Assembly (NCBI RefSeq): GCF_028688855.1
Contig: NZ_JAQTXI010000003.1
Span: 124,001 to 188,000, forward strand
Origin: Neomegalonema sp.
Lineage (GTDB): Bacteria > Pseudomonadota > Alphaproteobacteria > Rhodobacterales > Rhodobacteraceae
DNA length: 64,000 bases
Direction of reading: 5' to 3'
Made by a program: the position numbers and the translations under genes. How positions within the stretch are numbered: the stretch's first letter is position 1; every line of letters starts with the position of its first letter. The notes under the pieces are model-generated. The model was not told the origin of the DNA. It did no database searches and saw only the letters and a program-made list of their open reading frames with translations. Below, one piece after another: positions 1 to 8,917 of the stretch.

Positions 1-201
1 GCTGCGCGCCAGAGCCCGCAGGACGATCTGTCCCAATTCCTGGCCCACGGGGGACTCGAGCGGAACCTGGAGATTCTTCTTCACCCCCGCCGCCTGATCT
101 CCTGCGGTGGCGCGTCCGTCGATCCAGGGCGTGGCCTCCAGGGTCTGACGGACATAGGCGGTCTCCTCGCGCGTGAGCAGATCGGGAATGGCGACGAGCA
201 T
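1..201 (-). CDS. PKHD-type hydroxylase (PiuC/YbiX family), N-terminal fragment
   Basis: The first 67 codons of a gene that runs off the left edge. The protein begins MLVAIPDLLTREETAYV, then has DGRATAGDQAAGVKKN and LQVPLESPVGQEL, the typical start of Fe(II)/2-oxoglutarate-dependent PKHD hydroxylases (PiuC/YbiX), which are often linked to iron uptake. The Fe-binding HxD...H residues lie beyond the window and cannot be checked. A GGAG-type ribosome site precedes the ATG. An iron-type ABC importer lies about 1 kb upstream on the same strand, so a shared role in iron handling is possible but inferred. Confidence 0.8.
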   Translation of the reverse strand, partial: MLVAIPDLLTREETAYVRQTLEATPWIDGRATAGDQAAGVKKNLQVPLESPVGQELGQIVLRALARS

Positions 202-414
202 GAGGAGACTCCCTGAAAGCGCGGACCAAGGGGCGCGGGAGACTCACGGGCGAGTCGCGCGGGCCTGGCTCCTCCTAGCCCAAAGGCGGGGCGGGGAGAA
301 CTCCGATTCTTTCAGTCGGATATGAGGAGGCCGGATCTCGGGGCGCGATCCTCTGCGGCCCCCCGCCGCTCGCCGGAGCCTTGGGGGGAGGGGGCGGATT
401 TCCGCGCGGCCGGT

Positions 415-1047
415 TCAGGCTCCGCGCTTGAGCCTGTCCTGACGCTGCTGCGACCAGGCTTTCCAGAAGCGGCCTCCGGCTTCGCGCCACCAGGCGGCGT
501 TGCGGGCGCCGCGCCAGGCGAGCATGCCCGTCTCCTCTTCGGCGGCTTCGAGGAAGAGCGAATAGGCGCTGAAGGGATCCGGCGTGATCTCGCCTTCCAT
601 CTCTCCGCCGTCGGATTCGAAGTGGAAGCCGAATTTCCGCCCGAGCTTGAGCATCGGCTGATTCTCGCGGGAGGTCAGCACGATGAAGCGCGTGGCGCCG
701 TGGTTGCGGGCGTAGAGGATGGCGCGCTCCATCAGGGCGGAGCCCACGCCGCGCCTCTGGGTTTCGGGCTCCACGGCGAAGGCGCATTCCGCCGTCGATC
801 CGCCCTGAGGCAGGGAGATCTCGGCGGCGCCGCGCAGGATTCCTTCGTCGAACCAGCCGAAGACGCGTCTGTCAGGGTCTTTCACCACGCGCGAGGCGTG
901 CGCGCGCAGGGCTTCGGATTTGACCTCGCCGTGGAAGCGGCGGCGGCGGGCGTCCGGAGGCAGGCGCTCCAGATGCTCTGCGTATAGCCGCCCCTCCCAG
1001 GGGCGCAGGCGGCGCACCGCTCCGGAGAGCGCATGATGGGCCAGCAT
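415..1047 (-). CDS. GNAT-family N-acetyltransferase
   Basis: A 210-residue protein. Residues about 90-165 carry the acetyl-CoA binding core of GNAT enzymes: the motif ETQRRGVGSALMERAI, followed by YARNHGATRFIVLTSRENQPM and the terminal GFHFE strand. Such enzymes move an acetyl group from acetyl-CoA to an amine; the substrate cannot be told from sequence. The start is set by GAGGAT a few bases before the ATG. No signal peptide, so cytoplasmic. It stands alone between the partial hydroxylase and the ABC importer, same strand. The C-terminal 40 residues are Arg/Trp-rich and outside the GNAT fold. Confidence 0.8.
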   Translation of the reverse strand: MLAHHALSGAVRRLRPWEGRLYAEHLERLPPDARRRRFHGEVKSEALRAHASRVVKDPDRRVFGWFDEGILRGAAEISLPQGGSTAECAFAVEPETQRRGVGSALMERAILYARNHGATRFIVLTSRENQPMLKLGRKFGFHFESDGGEMEGEITPDPFSAYSLFLEAAEEETGMLAWRGARNAAWWREAGGRFWKAWSQQRQDRLKRGA

Positions 1048-1233
1048 GATCCTCGATCCCGTTATGTTGCAGTGCGGGATATAAGCGCTTTGGGAGCAAA
1101 ACCCAAGCCTTCGACCAAAGACGGATCGACCTTTCCGGCGAATCGTGTCTCGGAGACGCCAGAGTTTCGAATCAGATAAGACCGCAGCCCGCCTGTCGCG
1201 CGGCGCGGGTTTTTTCCGCAGGCCGTCCGGCCC

Positions 1234-2325
1234 TCAGCCGGGGAGGAGCGCCACCCCCCGGGGCTTCAGATCCACCGCCACGGCGGTTCCGGGGGAGATG
1301 GGCGAATCGGTCCGGGAATCCACGGCGAAGAGCCGTCCGGCCGCGGTGGCGACCTCATACTCCACATGGTCGCCGAGATAGGCGGCGCTCTCGACGCGGC
1401 CCGGAAAGGCCGCGTTTTCAGGGGCCGAGGGGCTCAGGGCGACGGCGTTGGGGCGGATCGCCAGCAGAGCGGCGCCGGGTTTGAGTCCGGCGGGCGCGGG
1501 CAGGCGGCGCAGGAGTCCGCCGAGGCGCATCCGGGCGGCGCCCTCCGCGATCTCCTCGACGGTGCAAGGGAGGACGTTGGCCTCGCCCATGAAATCGGCG
1601 ATGAAGGCCGAGGCGGGGGAGTCGTAGAGCTCGCGGGGCGTTCCCTGCTGGGCGATCCGGCCCTCCTTCATCACGATGATTTGATCCGAGACCGCGAGGG
1701 CTTCGTCCTGGTCGTGGGTCACGTAGACGGCGGTGAAGCCGAGCCTTTGCTGGATCTCGCGAATCTCCGTGCGCACCCTGCGCCTCAGCCGCGCGTCGAG
1801 ATTCGAGAGGGGTTCGTCGAGCAGCAGGACCTGCGGCTCCAGCGCCAGAGCCCGCGCCACCGCCACGCGCTGTTGCTGGCCGCCGGAGAGCTCCGCCGGG
1901 AGCCGCGCGCCCATGCCGCCCAGCCCCACCAGCTTCAGGCCTTCTTCGGCCCGCTCGCGCGCTTCTCTGGTCCGGACGCCCGAGGAGCGCAGCCCGTAGG
2001 CCACGTTCTCCAGAGAGGTCATGTGCGGAAACAGCGCGTAGGACTGGAACACCATCGAGACGTCGCGGGCGTTGGCGGGCAGGGCGGTGACGTCCTTGCC
2101 GCCGATGCGGATGCGTCCGCCCGTCGGATGCTCCAGCCCCGCGAGCATGCGCAGGGTGGTGGTCTTGCCGCAGCCCGAAGGCCCGAGCAGCGTGACCAGC
2201 GTCCCCGGCGCGATCTCCAGCGAGAGGCCGGGAATGGCGGTGAAGGCGCCGAAGCTCTTGCTCACCTGCTCGAAGCTGACCGATCCGCGTTTTCCTGCGC
2301 GCGTCTCATCGGGGGCGAGGCTCAT
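1234..2325 (-). CDS. fbpC: Ferric-iron-type ABC transporter ATPase (FbpC-like)
   Basis: A 363-residue ATPase that drives the import system encoded with the next two genes. Walker A is LLGPSGCGKTTTLR (residues about 43-56), the Q-loop VFQSYALFPHM, the signature LSGGQQQRVAVARAL, Walker B VLLLDEPLSNLD and the H-loop VYVTHDQDEA. A C-terminal TOBE-like region follows (about 290-360: AIRPNAVAL, GDHVEYEV), as in FbpC/PotA/UgpC proteins. The ATG overlaps the permease stop by 4 bases (ATGA), so the two are translationally coupled. Iron as substrate is inferred from the operon; 2-aminoethylphosphonate or another small ligand is an alternative. Confidence 0.85.
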   Translation of the reverse strand: MSLAPDETRAGKRGSVSFEQVSKSFGAFTAIPGLSLEIAPGTLVTLLGPSGCGKTTTLRMLAGLEHPTGGRIRIGGKDVTALPANARDVSMVFQSYALFPHMTSLENVAYGLRSSGVRTREARERAEEGLKLVGLGGMGARLPAELSGGQQQRVAVARALALEPQVLLLDEPLSNLDARLRRRVRTEIREIQQRLGFTAVYVTHDQDEALAVSDQIIVMKEGRIAQQGTPRELYDSPASAFIADFMGEANVLPCTVEEIAEGAARMRLGGLLRRLPAPAGLKPGAALLAIRPNAVALSPSAPENAAFPGRVESAAYLGDHVEYEVATAAGRLFAVDSRTDSPISPGTAVAVDLKPRGVALLPG

Positions 2326-4580
2326 GCCGCGGCTCCTTTCCCATCGGCGGGGGTCGCCGCGACGCGGTTCTCGCGCCGCAGACGCCGCTCGCCCACCACA
2401 AGCTGAAATCCGGAGATGATGGCCGCCATCACCACGATGAGCGCCGAGGAATAGGCGATGGCCACGCCATATTCGCCGTTCTCGACCAGCCCGACGATAT
2501 AGGCGGTGGCCATGTTGTATTGCGCGCTGACCAGGAAGATCACCGCGCTGATCGAGGTGATCGCCCGCACGAAGGCGTAGACCAGAGCCGCCGTGATCGC
2601 CGGGCGCAGGAGCGGCAGAGCCACCCGACGCAGGGTCCGGGCGCTGTTCGCCCGCAGGGTCAGCGAGGCTTCGTCCAGACTCCTGTCGATCTGGCTCATG
2701 GCCGCCACGCCGCCGCGCACGCCCACCGGCATGTTGCGGAAGACGAAGCACAGGACCAGAATCAGCGCCGAACCGGTCATCTCCAGCGGCGGCATGTTGA
2801 AGGCCATGACGTAGCTCACGCCGATGACGGTGCCGGGAATGGCGAAGCTCATCATCAGGGCGAATTCGAAGAGGCCCCGCCCGACGAAGTTCTGACGCAC
2901 GATCAGCCAGGCGGTGAGCATCCCCACGGCGGCGGTCAGGGGCGCGGAGATCAGCGCGATCTTCATCGTGGTCCAGAAGCTGTTCCAGGCCACGCCGGTC
3001 CAGAGGATCCCCTGATCGCCCCGGGAGATTCCGAAAGCCCGCAGGTAATGGCCGAAGGTCAGGCTGTGGTCGAGGCCCCAGGTCTTCACGAAGCCGCCCG
3101 CGAAGATCATCGCATAGACGGTCACGGTGAAGAGCAGCCAGGGAATCGTCACGGCGTAGACCAGCCGCCGCACGCCGTCGGGCAAGGCGGCGTGCTGGCC
3201 GGAATCGCCCTTGCCCGAGACGGTCGCGAAGTTCTTTTTCCCCAGCCAGAGCCTCTGGGCCATGAAGGCGGCGAGGGTGAAGCCGAGCAGGATGATCGCC
3301 AGAACCGCCGCTCGCGAAGGATCCGTGGAGGCGCCGACCACCGCGAAGAAGATCTCCGTCGAAAGCACGCCGTGGCTGCCGCCCAGCACCAGAGGATTGC
3401 CGAAATCGGCCATGCTCTCGATGAAGCTGATGAGGAAGGCGTTGGCGAGGCCCGGCTTCATCAGCGGCAGAGAGACTTCGGTGAAGGTGCGCCAGCGGTC
3501 GGCGCGGAGGGTCTGGGAAGCCTCCTCCATGGAGGGGCTGACGCCCTCCACCACCCCGATGAGGATCAGGAAGGCCACCGGCGTGAAGGACAGCACCTGC
3601 GCGATCCACACCCCCGTCAGGCCGTAGAGCCAGCGCCCCGGCTCCACCCCGAAGAGGCCGGAGAGCCCCTGCGTGATCACGCCGGAGCGCCCGAAGAGCA
3701 GCACCAGCGCCAGACCCACCACGAAAGGCGGCGTGATGATCGGCAGGATGGTCAGCAGCCGCAGCCCCTTCTTCCAGGGAAAGCGCGTGCGGGTCGCGAG
3801 GAGGGCGAAGCAGAGTCCGAGGGTCGTGGCGCCCGTGGCGGTCATCAGAGCCAGCCAGAGCGTGCGCCAGGCCACGCCGCAGCGCGTCTCTCCGATCACG
3901 CAGCCGAGGCTCCAGATCGAAGGCGAGGAGATGTTGCGCGTGAAGCCCGCCGTGGTGAAGGCGCCGTCGAAATCCTGAAAGGCCCCGACCAGCATCCGCG
4001 TCACGGGGTAGAAGACGAAGATCGCCACCAGAGCCGCCAGAAACACGATGGAGGAGATCACGAAGGCGTCGCCGCGCAGCACGCCGCGATCCGCCAGGCC
4101 GAAGGAGAAGATCAGCAGGAAGGCGACGCCCGTCGTCACGGCGCCCGCGCCCATGGCGGGCTGTCCCTGCGCGAGCTCGCCGAAGAGCCCGTCCAGCCAG
4201 AGCCAGCTCCAGCCCATGAAGCCGATCAGGAAGCCCTGGATGGTCAGCAGCGCCAGCCCGAGCGCCCCGAGCCGGACCCAGGCCCGACCCCGCGCGTCGG
4301 GGTCCTTGAGCGCGAAGCGCGCCCAGGCCGCCGCCCCCAGAGCCAGCAAGGGCCCCAGAAGCCAGACGCGCCCATGGACTAGGATCTGGAGCAGGCCGGG
4401 CGCCGTGTCGGGATCGGAGGGAAAGCCCGAGAGCCAGCGGAATCCGAAGAATCCGCCCTCGATCCGGTGCCAGGGCAGGACCAGAAAGGCCAGCAGCCCG
4501 AGGAGCAGGGCGGCGTCGAGGCGTCGGGGCGGCGGAAGATGCGCGGAAGCGGCGGAGCCCGAAACAGGGGCGGGGGTCAT
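2322..4580 (-). CDS. fbpB: ABC transporter double permease (FbpB-like)
   Basis: A 752-residue inner-membrane protein with two permease halves in one chain, the arrangement of ferric-iron importers of the FbpB/SfuB type. About twelve hydrophobic segments are visible. The EAA-type cytoplasmic loops that dock the ATPase appear twice: EEASQTLRADRWRTFTEVSLPLMKPG in the first half and DEASLTLRANSARTLRRVALPLLRP in the second. I chose the ATG at 4580 (MTPAPVSGS) rather than a longer reading because GAGGAGG lies at ideal spacing before it. It sits between the binding protein and the ATPase in one operon. Confidence 0.85.
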   Translation of the reverse strand: MTPAPVSGSAASAHLPPPRRLDAALLLGLLAFLVLPWHRIEGGFFGFRWLSGFPSDPDTAPGLLQILVHGRVWLLGPLLALGAAAWARFALKDPDARGRAWVRLGALGLALLTIQGFLIGFMGWSWLWLDGLFGELAQGQPAMGAGAVTTGVAFLLIFSFGLADRGVLRGDAFVISSIVFLAALVAIFVFYPVTRMLVGAFQDFDGAFTTAGFTRNISSPSIWSLGCVIGETRCGVAWRTLWLALMTATGATTLGLCFALLATRTRFPWKKGLRLLTILPIITPPFVVGLALVLLFGRSGVITQGLSGLFGVEPGRWLYGLTGVWIAQVLSFTPVAFLILIGVVEGVSPSMEEASQTLRADRWRTFTEVSLPLMKPGLANAFLISFIESMADFGNPLVLGGSHGVLSTEIFFAVVGASTDPSRAAVLAIILLGFTLAAFMAQRLWLGKKNFATVSGKGDSGQHAALPDGVRRLVYAVTIPWLLFTVTVYAMIFAGGFVKTWGLDHSLTFGHYLRAFGISRGDQGILWTGVAWNSFWTTMKIALISAPLTAAVGMLTAWLIVRQNFVGRGLFEFALMMSFAIPGTVIGVSYVMAFNMPPLEMTGSALILVLCFVFRNMPVGVRGGVAAMSQIDRSLDEASLTLRANSARTLRRVALPLLRPAITAALVYAFVRAITSISAVIFLVSAQYNMATAYIVGLVENGEYGVAIAYSSALIVVMAAIISGFQLVVGERRLRRENRVAATPADGKGAAA

Positions 4581-4727
4581 GACTGGGCCTCCTCGGAGCG
4601 AGGGAGGGCCGCGACGGCTCAAGAGGCGGAGCGCGAAAGACCGCGCCGGAAGCCTGCGGCGAAGAAGAACGAGGGAATCGCCGGAGCCTCCGCGCGGGGC
4701 GAGGCTCCGGGCGCGCGGACAGGCCGC

Positions 4728-5762
4728 TTATTGCGCGCTGGCGCCGATCTCCTTGTCCCAGCGCTCCAGAAGGGCGCGGCGGGTCTCGGTGGCGCCGTAG
4801 GTCTCGAAGTCGTAGTCGATCAGCTTGATCTTGTCGAAGTCGGGGGCCTCGGGCGGGGGCTCGGCCAGCTTGTTCGAGGGGAGCTGAAAGGATTTCGCCT
4901 CCTTCAGCCGCGACTGCACGTCGGGACGCAAAGCCCAATCATACCAGAGCTTGGCGTTCTCCAGATTGCGCGCCCCCCGCACGATGGACATCGAGCCCAC
5001 TTCATAGCCCGTGCCCTCGCAGGGCGCGACCGCCTCGACGGGGAAGCCCTCGGCGGCCACGGCCACGGCGTCATGCATGAAGACCACGCCGATCATGGTC
5101 TCGCCGCGTCCCGCCGCCTTCACCGGCGCCGAACCCGATTTGGTGTATTGCGAGACGTTGTCGTTCAGCGCCTTCTGATAGGCGAAGGCCTCGTCCTCGC
5201 CCATGATCTGCACGAGCGAGGCGAGGGCGGTGTAGGCGGTGCCCGAGGAATTCGGATTGGCGATCTGGATCTCGCCCTTGAAGCCCGGCTTGAGCAGATC
5301 CGCCCAGCAGAGCGGCGGCTCCAGGCCTTTGGCGGCGAGGAGGTCGCGGTTGTAGCCCCAGCCGAGGGCTCCGGCGTAGACGCCGACCGTCTTGCCGCCC
5401 GAGGCCTCATACTGGCGGATCGCCCAGTCGCGCAATTCGCCCTGACGGGGCGATTCATAACGCTGGGTCAGATTGTCGGCGGCGGCTTGCAGATGAGGGT
5501 CCCCCGTGCCGCCCCACCAGACGTCGGTGCGCGGATTGCGGGATTCGGCGCGCAGCTTGGCGTAGGTCTCGCCCGAGGAGAGCCGCACCATGTTGACGGA
5601 GACTCCGGTCTCCTGTTCGAAGGCGTTCTCCAGCAATTCGCAGACGACCACGTCCGCCGAGCAGATGAGGTTGAGAGTCCCGGCGGCCTGCGCCGGAGCC
5701 ATCGCGACGAAGGTCGTCGCGCCGAAAAGGCCGCAGAGCGCGGACCGCATTCCGAAGACCAT
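4728..5762 (-). CDS. fbpA: Periplasmic ferric-iron-type binding protein (FbpA-like)
   Basis: A 344-residue solute-binding protein, first gene of the three-gene importer. Residues 1-27 are a Sec signal peptide ending AQAAG. The mature part begins TLNLICSADVVVCELLENAFEQETGVSV, the usual start of the extracellular binding-protein family 1 group that includes FbpA, and continues with WWGGTGDPHL and GWGYNRDLL. A GGAGG site 5 bases before the ATG fixes the start. A 147-bp gap separates it from the permease, enough for a stability hairpin that would favour expression of the binding protein. Ligand identity (Fe3+ or another anion-bound metal) is inferred. Confidence 0.82.
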   Translation of the reverse strand: MVFGMRSALCGLFGATTFVAMAPAQAAGTLNLICSADVVVCELLENAFEQETGVSVNMVRLSSGETYAKLRAESRNPRTDVWWGGTGDPHLQAAADNLTQRYESPRQGELRDWAIRQYEASGGKTVGVYAGALGWGYNRDLLAAKGLEPPLCWADLLKPGFKGEIQIANPNSSGTAYTALASLVQIMGEDEAFAYQKALNDNVSQYTKSGSAPVKAAGRGETMIGVVFMHDAVAVAAEGFPVEAVAPCEGTGYEVGSMSIVRGARNLENAKLWYDWALRPDVQSRLKEAKSFQLPSNKLAEPPPEAPDFDKIKLIDYDFETYGATETRRALLERWDKEIGASAQ

Positions 5763-5955
5763 GAGTTCCTCCCGGGGCCCGACGTTCGCGCGCCGGGCTT
5801 TTGTGACGGTTTTGTGAAGGCTCCGCGAATCAGGGCGGGGCTGTCAACAGGTTTCACGGCGAGGGGGAGGAGGCGCCCTTTGCGCGCGGGCTCTTGCGCC
5901 GGGGCGGGGGCGGCGCCACAAGGGCGGCCTCGCGCCGCCTCCGGAGAAGCTCGCC

Positions 5956-6849
5956 ATGCTCAAGCCCGTCCCGACCAACCACGTCGCCTTCACGACCCTG
6001 ACGGGGAACGCCGCCGCGGAATCCCTGGCTCTGGCGCTGGAGGAGCTGGATCCCGCGCCGGAGGGCGTCGGCACCTTCGAGGTCGACGAGGCGACGGAGT
6101 TCTGGGAGCTTTCGGTCTATTTCACCTCGGCGCCGGACGGGGTTGCTCTGGATCTTCTGGCGGCGGCCTATGGGGCGCGTCCCTTCGTGGTCTCGCGCAT
6201 GGACGACCGCGACTGGGTGGCTCAGGTGCGCCGCGAGCTGACGCCGGTGGTGGCCGACCGCTTCTTCCTGCACGGCGCCCATGACGTCGAGAAGGTGCCG
6301 CGCAACGCCTACGGCCTGCTCATCGAGGCGGCCATGGCCTTCGGCACGGGGCATCACGAGACGACGCGCGGCTGTCTGCTGGCGATGAGCCGTCTGGCGA
6401 AGCGGGGCTTCACGCCGCGCAACGTCGTGGACGTGGGCGCGGGCACGGGCGTTCTGGCCATGGGCGCGTCGAAGCTCTGGCGCAAGAAGGCCCTCGCCAC
6501 GGACATCGACCCCATCGCCGCCCGCACCGCCCGCGAGAACGCCGTGGCCAACGGCCTCCAGCCCTGGATCTTCACCGGGGCGGCGGTGGGCTTCGACCAT
6601 CCCCAGGCGCGCCGGCGCCGGCCTTTCGACCTGGCTCTGGCGAACATCCTGGCCAATCCGCTGAAGAGGCTCGCGCCGGACATGCGGGCGCATGTCGCGC
6701 CGGGCGGGCGGGCGATCCTCTCGGGCATCCTGAACCGTCAGGCCGACGGGGTGGAGGCGGTCTACAAGCGCCACGGCTTCCGCCGCGACTTCAAGCTCGT
6801 CCTCGGCGACTGGACCACCCTGACCCTGCGGCGCGGCGCCGATCTCTGA
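5956..6849 (+). CDS. prmA: Ribosomal protein L11 methyltransferase
   Basis: A 297-residue SAM-dependent methyltransferase that trimethylates ribosomal protein L11. The N-terminal L11-recognition part contains TEFWELSVYF, typical of alphaproteobacterial PrmA. The catalytic domain shows motif I VVDVGAGTGVLAMGA (about residues 159-173), the acidic post-motif TDIDPIA, and the family signature LALANILANPL. Normal length. It is transcribed divergently from the iron importer, with a 193-bp shared control region. Confidence 0.92.
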   Translation: MLKPVPTNHVAFTTLTGNAAAESLALALEELDPAPEGVGTFEVDEATEFWELSVYFTSAPDGVALDLLAAAYGARPFVVSRMDDRDWVAQVRRELTPVVADRFFLHGAHDVEKVPRNAYGLLIEAAMAFGTGHHETTRGCLLAMSRLAKRGFTPRNVVDVGAGTGVLAMGASKLWRKKALATDIDPIAARTARENAVANGLQPWIFTGAAVGFDHPQARRRRPFDLALANILANPLKRLAPDMRAHVAPGGRAILSGILNRQADGVEAVYKRHGFRRDFKLVLGDWTTLTLRRGADL

Positions 6850-6867
6850 GCCCGGAGGGGCCGCGCC

Positions 6868-7137
6868 TCAGGCCGCCTGGACGCGCTTGCGGGCCAGCTC
6901 CGCCATGCGCCGCGAGAAGAAGCGCGGGGCTTCGGGCTCCTGAGCCGGACGCGGGGCGAAACGCGCCATGGGCGCCACCGCCGGCGAAGCCGCCGCCGCC
7001 CGCGCGAAGCCCGCCAGAGCCGCCACGCCGATCCGGCGGCTGAGTTCGCCGCCTGCGGCGGCCAGAGCCTGGGCCTCCGCCATGCGCGCGGTCCAGTCGA
7101 CGGGAAGAAGCAGGGGAGAGCGTTGCGACGAAGCCAT
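6868..7137 (-). CDS. Small Ala/Arg-rich protein of unknown function
   Basis: An 89-residue protein, convergent with prmA and separated from it by only 18 bp. The start at 7137 (MASSQRSPLLLPVDW) is supported by AGGAGG seven bases upstream; a longer reading to 7191 has no such site. It has no signal peptide or clear membrane span. An amphipathic Ala-rich helix (about residues 17-50) and a basic C-terminus (FFSRRMAELARKRVQAA) are visible. No family recognised. The good ribosome site and the normal codon use favour a real gene. Confidence 0.6.
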   Translation of the reverse strand: MASSQRSPLLLPVDWTARMAEAQALAAAGGELSRRIGVAALAGFARAAAASPAVAPMARFAPRPAQEPEAPRFFSRRMAELARKRVQAA

Positions 7138-7334
7138 GAGGAGCCTCCTGCGGAAGGGCCGTGAAAGCGGCGCGAAACCGGGTCGGGTCAAGGGCCTGCA
7201 AGCGTATATTCATCCTTCAAGCCTGAAATGTTCTTACTATGTTTGAAGGAATCTTCCAAGAACAAATCAATCTGCATACGTCATGAATTCGCCAGGGAAT
7301 CCAGAAGCCGCCCCGGAAAGGCGCAGGGAAAGAC

Positions 7335-7363
7335 GAAAAAATCCGCAGGCTTCCGCCTCGGAT
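7335..7363 (-). terminator. Intrinsic terminator of the tRNA-Asp unit
   Basis: On the minus strand, ATCCGAGGC-GGAA-GCCTGCGGAT (9 bp with one bulge, GNRA-like loop) is followed directly by a run of T. It lies 34 bp beyond the first-listed tRNA gene. Confidence 0.75.
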
Positions 7364-7396
7364 CTCGTCGTTCTCCGGATTTTCGGACTGGGGAAC

Positions 7397-7473
7397 TGGC
7401 GCGGTTGACGGGGCTCGAACCCGCGACCCCCGGCGTGACAGGCCGGTACTCTAACCAACTGAGCTACAACCGC
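7397..7473 (-). tRNA. tRNA-Asp (GTC), distal copy
   Basis: A 77-nt gene with all four stems. The acceptor is GCGGTTG/CAACCGC, the anticodon loop is CTGTCAC with anticodon GTC, the T-loop is GGTTCGAGCC, and the 3' CCA is encoded. It is identical to the copy 27 bp upstream. Confidence 0.97.
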
Positions 7474-7500
7474 ACAGGTCAGTCGCGTCTGGCGTCGAAA

Positions 7501-7577
7501 TGGCGCGGTTGACGGGGCTCGAACCCGCGACCCCCGGCGTGACAGGCCGGTACTCTAACCAACTGAGCTACAACCGC
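7501..7577 (-). tRNA. tRNA-Asp (GTC), promoter-proximal copy
   Basis: Same 77-nt sequence as the neighbouring copy, anticodon GTC, encoded CCA. The 27-bp spacer and single downstream terminator suggest one transcript that RNase E/P processing splits into two. Confidence 0.97.
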
Positions 7578-7620
7578 CCGTTTCGACGCGCCCGAACCGG
7601 AGGTCCGCGCGACGGAGGGG

Positions 7621-7649
7621 TGTCTAACCCGCGTCCGGAGCGACGTCAA
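7621..7649 (-). promoter_or_regulatory. Probable sigma-70 promoter of the tRNA-Asp pair
   Basis: On the minus strand TTGACG (7644-7649) and TAGACA (7621-7626) are separated by 17 bp, about 44 bp upstream of the first tRNA 5' end. The -35 matches 5 of 6 consensus positions and the -10 three of six. Confidence 0.55.
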
Positions 7650-7686
7650 GCGCGTTCTCGCAGGCGGGCGGCGCGTTCTCGCAGGC
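7650..7686. repeat. 16-bp direct repeat beside the tRNA promoter
   Basis: GCGCGTTCTCGCAGGC occurs at 7650-7665 and 7671-7686, a 21-bp period (two helical turns), directly upstream of the tRNA-Asp -35 box. It could be a duplicated protein-binding site or chance in GC-rich DNA. Confidence 0.6.
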
Positions 7687-7813
7687 CGGAGGGCGCAGGC
7701 GCAGGCCTCGCCGCGCTTGTCTGAACCGTGAACGCGCCTATCATGGGGAAAAAGATCCGTCGCGCGGGAACGCGGGGCGAACCGACATCCATGATCTCAG
7801 GGAGAAACTCCTC

Positions 7814-8815
7814 ATGAAGTCGCCGCATTTCGCCCGCCGTCCGGTTCTGGCTCTGGGCCTGGCCTTCGGCGCGAGCCTCGCCGCCGCATCCTTCCCGACC
7901 TCCGCCCGGGCGCAGGGCTTTCCGGATCGTCCCGTCACGCTGGTGATTCCCTTCGCCGCGGGCGGATCGACGGACGTGGTCGGGCGCATCGTGGCCCAGA
8001 AGATGAGCGAGAACCTCGGACAGTCGGTGGTCGTCGAGAACGTGGCGGGCGCGGGCGGCAGCGTCGGCGCCACGCGCGTGGCCCGCGCCGCCGCCGACGG
8101 CTACACCATCCTGATGGCCACCGTGGCGACCCATGCGCTCAATCCGCTCATGCTGCGCCAGAAGCCCTATGACCCGCAGACCGATTTCGAGCCCATTTCG
8201 CTTCTGGTGGTGGTGCCGAACGTGCTTCTGGTGAATCCGGACTTCCCGCCGACCACCGTGAACGAGCTGCTGGAGGTGGTGCGCGCCGAGGAGCCCGGCC
8301 ATTACGACTTCGCCTCTTCGGGCAACGGCACGCCGCTGCATCTGTCGGGGGCGCTGTTCAACAGCCTGGCCGACGTGGACATCCAGCATATCCCCTATCA
8401 GGGCTCGGGCCCGGCGCTGAACGACGTGATCGGCGGTCAGGTGCCGATCATCTTCGACAACCTGCCTTCGGCTTCGGCGCACATCAAGGCGGGCACCCTG
8501 CGGGCTCTGGGCGTGACCACCAAGACCCGCGCGCCCTCCTTCCCGGACATCCCCACCATCGACGAGAGCCTGCCCGGCTACGAGACCTACACCTGGAACG
8601 CGCTCTTCGCGCCCAGGGGGACGCCGCCCGAGGCCGTCGAGCGCCTGCATGCGGCGGCGGTCGCGGCGATGAAGGATCCCGTCGTGATCGCGCGCATGGC
8701 CGAGTTCAGCGCCGAGATCGTCGCCGGGACGCCGGACGAACTGCGCGCCCATGTCGCCGCCGAGACCGCGAAATGGACTCCGGTGGTCGAGGAGGCGGGC
8801 GTGAAGCTCGACTGA
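7814..8815 (+). CDS. Bug/TctC-family periplasmic binding protein
   Basis: A 333-residue tripartite tricarboxylate transporter (TTT) receptor. Residues 1-34 are a Sec signal ending ARAQG. The family core follows: FPDRPVTLVIPFAAGGSTDVVGR (residues 35-57), VENVAGAGGSVG, DGYTILM and the HIPYQGSGPALNDVIGGQV ligand region. Bug proteins bind carboxylates such as citrate, glutamate or aromatic acids. No membrane partners (TctA/TctB) are adjacent, so this is an orphan receptor, as is common in this expanded family. The start has GGGAG upstream and a strong terminator follows. Confidence 0.88.
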   Translation: MKSPHFARRPVLALGLAFGASLAAASFPTSARAQGFPDRPVTLVIPFAAGGSTDVVGRIVAQKMSENLGQSVVVENVAGAGGSVGATRVARAAADGYTILMATVATHALNPLMLRQKPYDPQTDFEPISLLVVVPNVLLVNPDFPPTTVNELLEVVRAEEPGHYDFASSGNGTPLHLSGALFNSLADVDIQHIPYQGSGPALNDVIGGQVPIIFDNLPSASAHIKAGTLRALGVTTKTRAPSFPDIPTIDESLPGYETYTWNALFAPRGTPPEAVERLHAAAVAAMKDPVVIARMAEFSAEIVAGTPDELRAHVAAETAKWTPVVEEAGVKLD

Positions 8816-8851
8816 TCCGCGCCGCGCCCTGAAAACGCGTCCTGACGAGGG

Positions 8852-8883
8852 AACGGCCGTCCTGTCTGCGGGGCGGCCGTTTT
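8852..8883 (+). terminator. Intrinsic terminator after the Bug receptor gene
   Basis: AACGGCCG and CGGCCGTT form an 8-bp perfect stem around a 14-nt loop, ending in a short run of T (8880-8883), 36 bp past the stop codon. Confidence 0.8.
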
Positions 8884-8917
8884 CGTCTTCGGGCTCCTTC
8901 GGGTCTCGCGCGGCGGC

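Noticed and set aside
1187..1215. Hairpin CCCGC...GCGGG followed by six T on the plus strand
   Set aside because: No plus-strand gene ends before it, and on the minus strand, where fbpC ends, the T run is missing; the short stem is likely chance.
2520..4382. 620-codon open frame opposite fbpB
   Set aside because: Its composition (very high Arg/Glu/Gln/His) is what the complement of a GC-rich gene produces; it lacks a ribosome site and the opposite strand is a clear permease.
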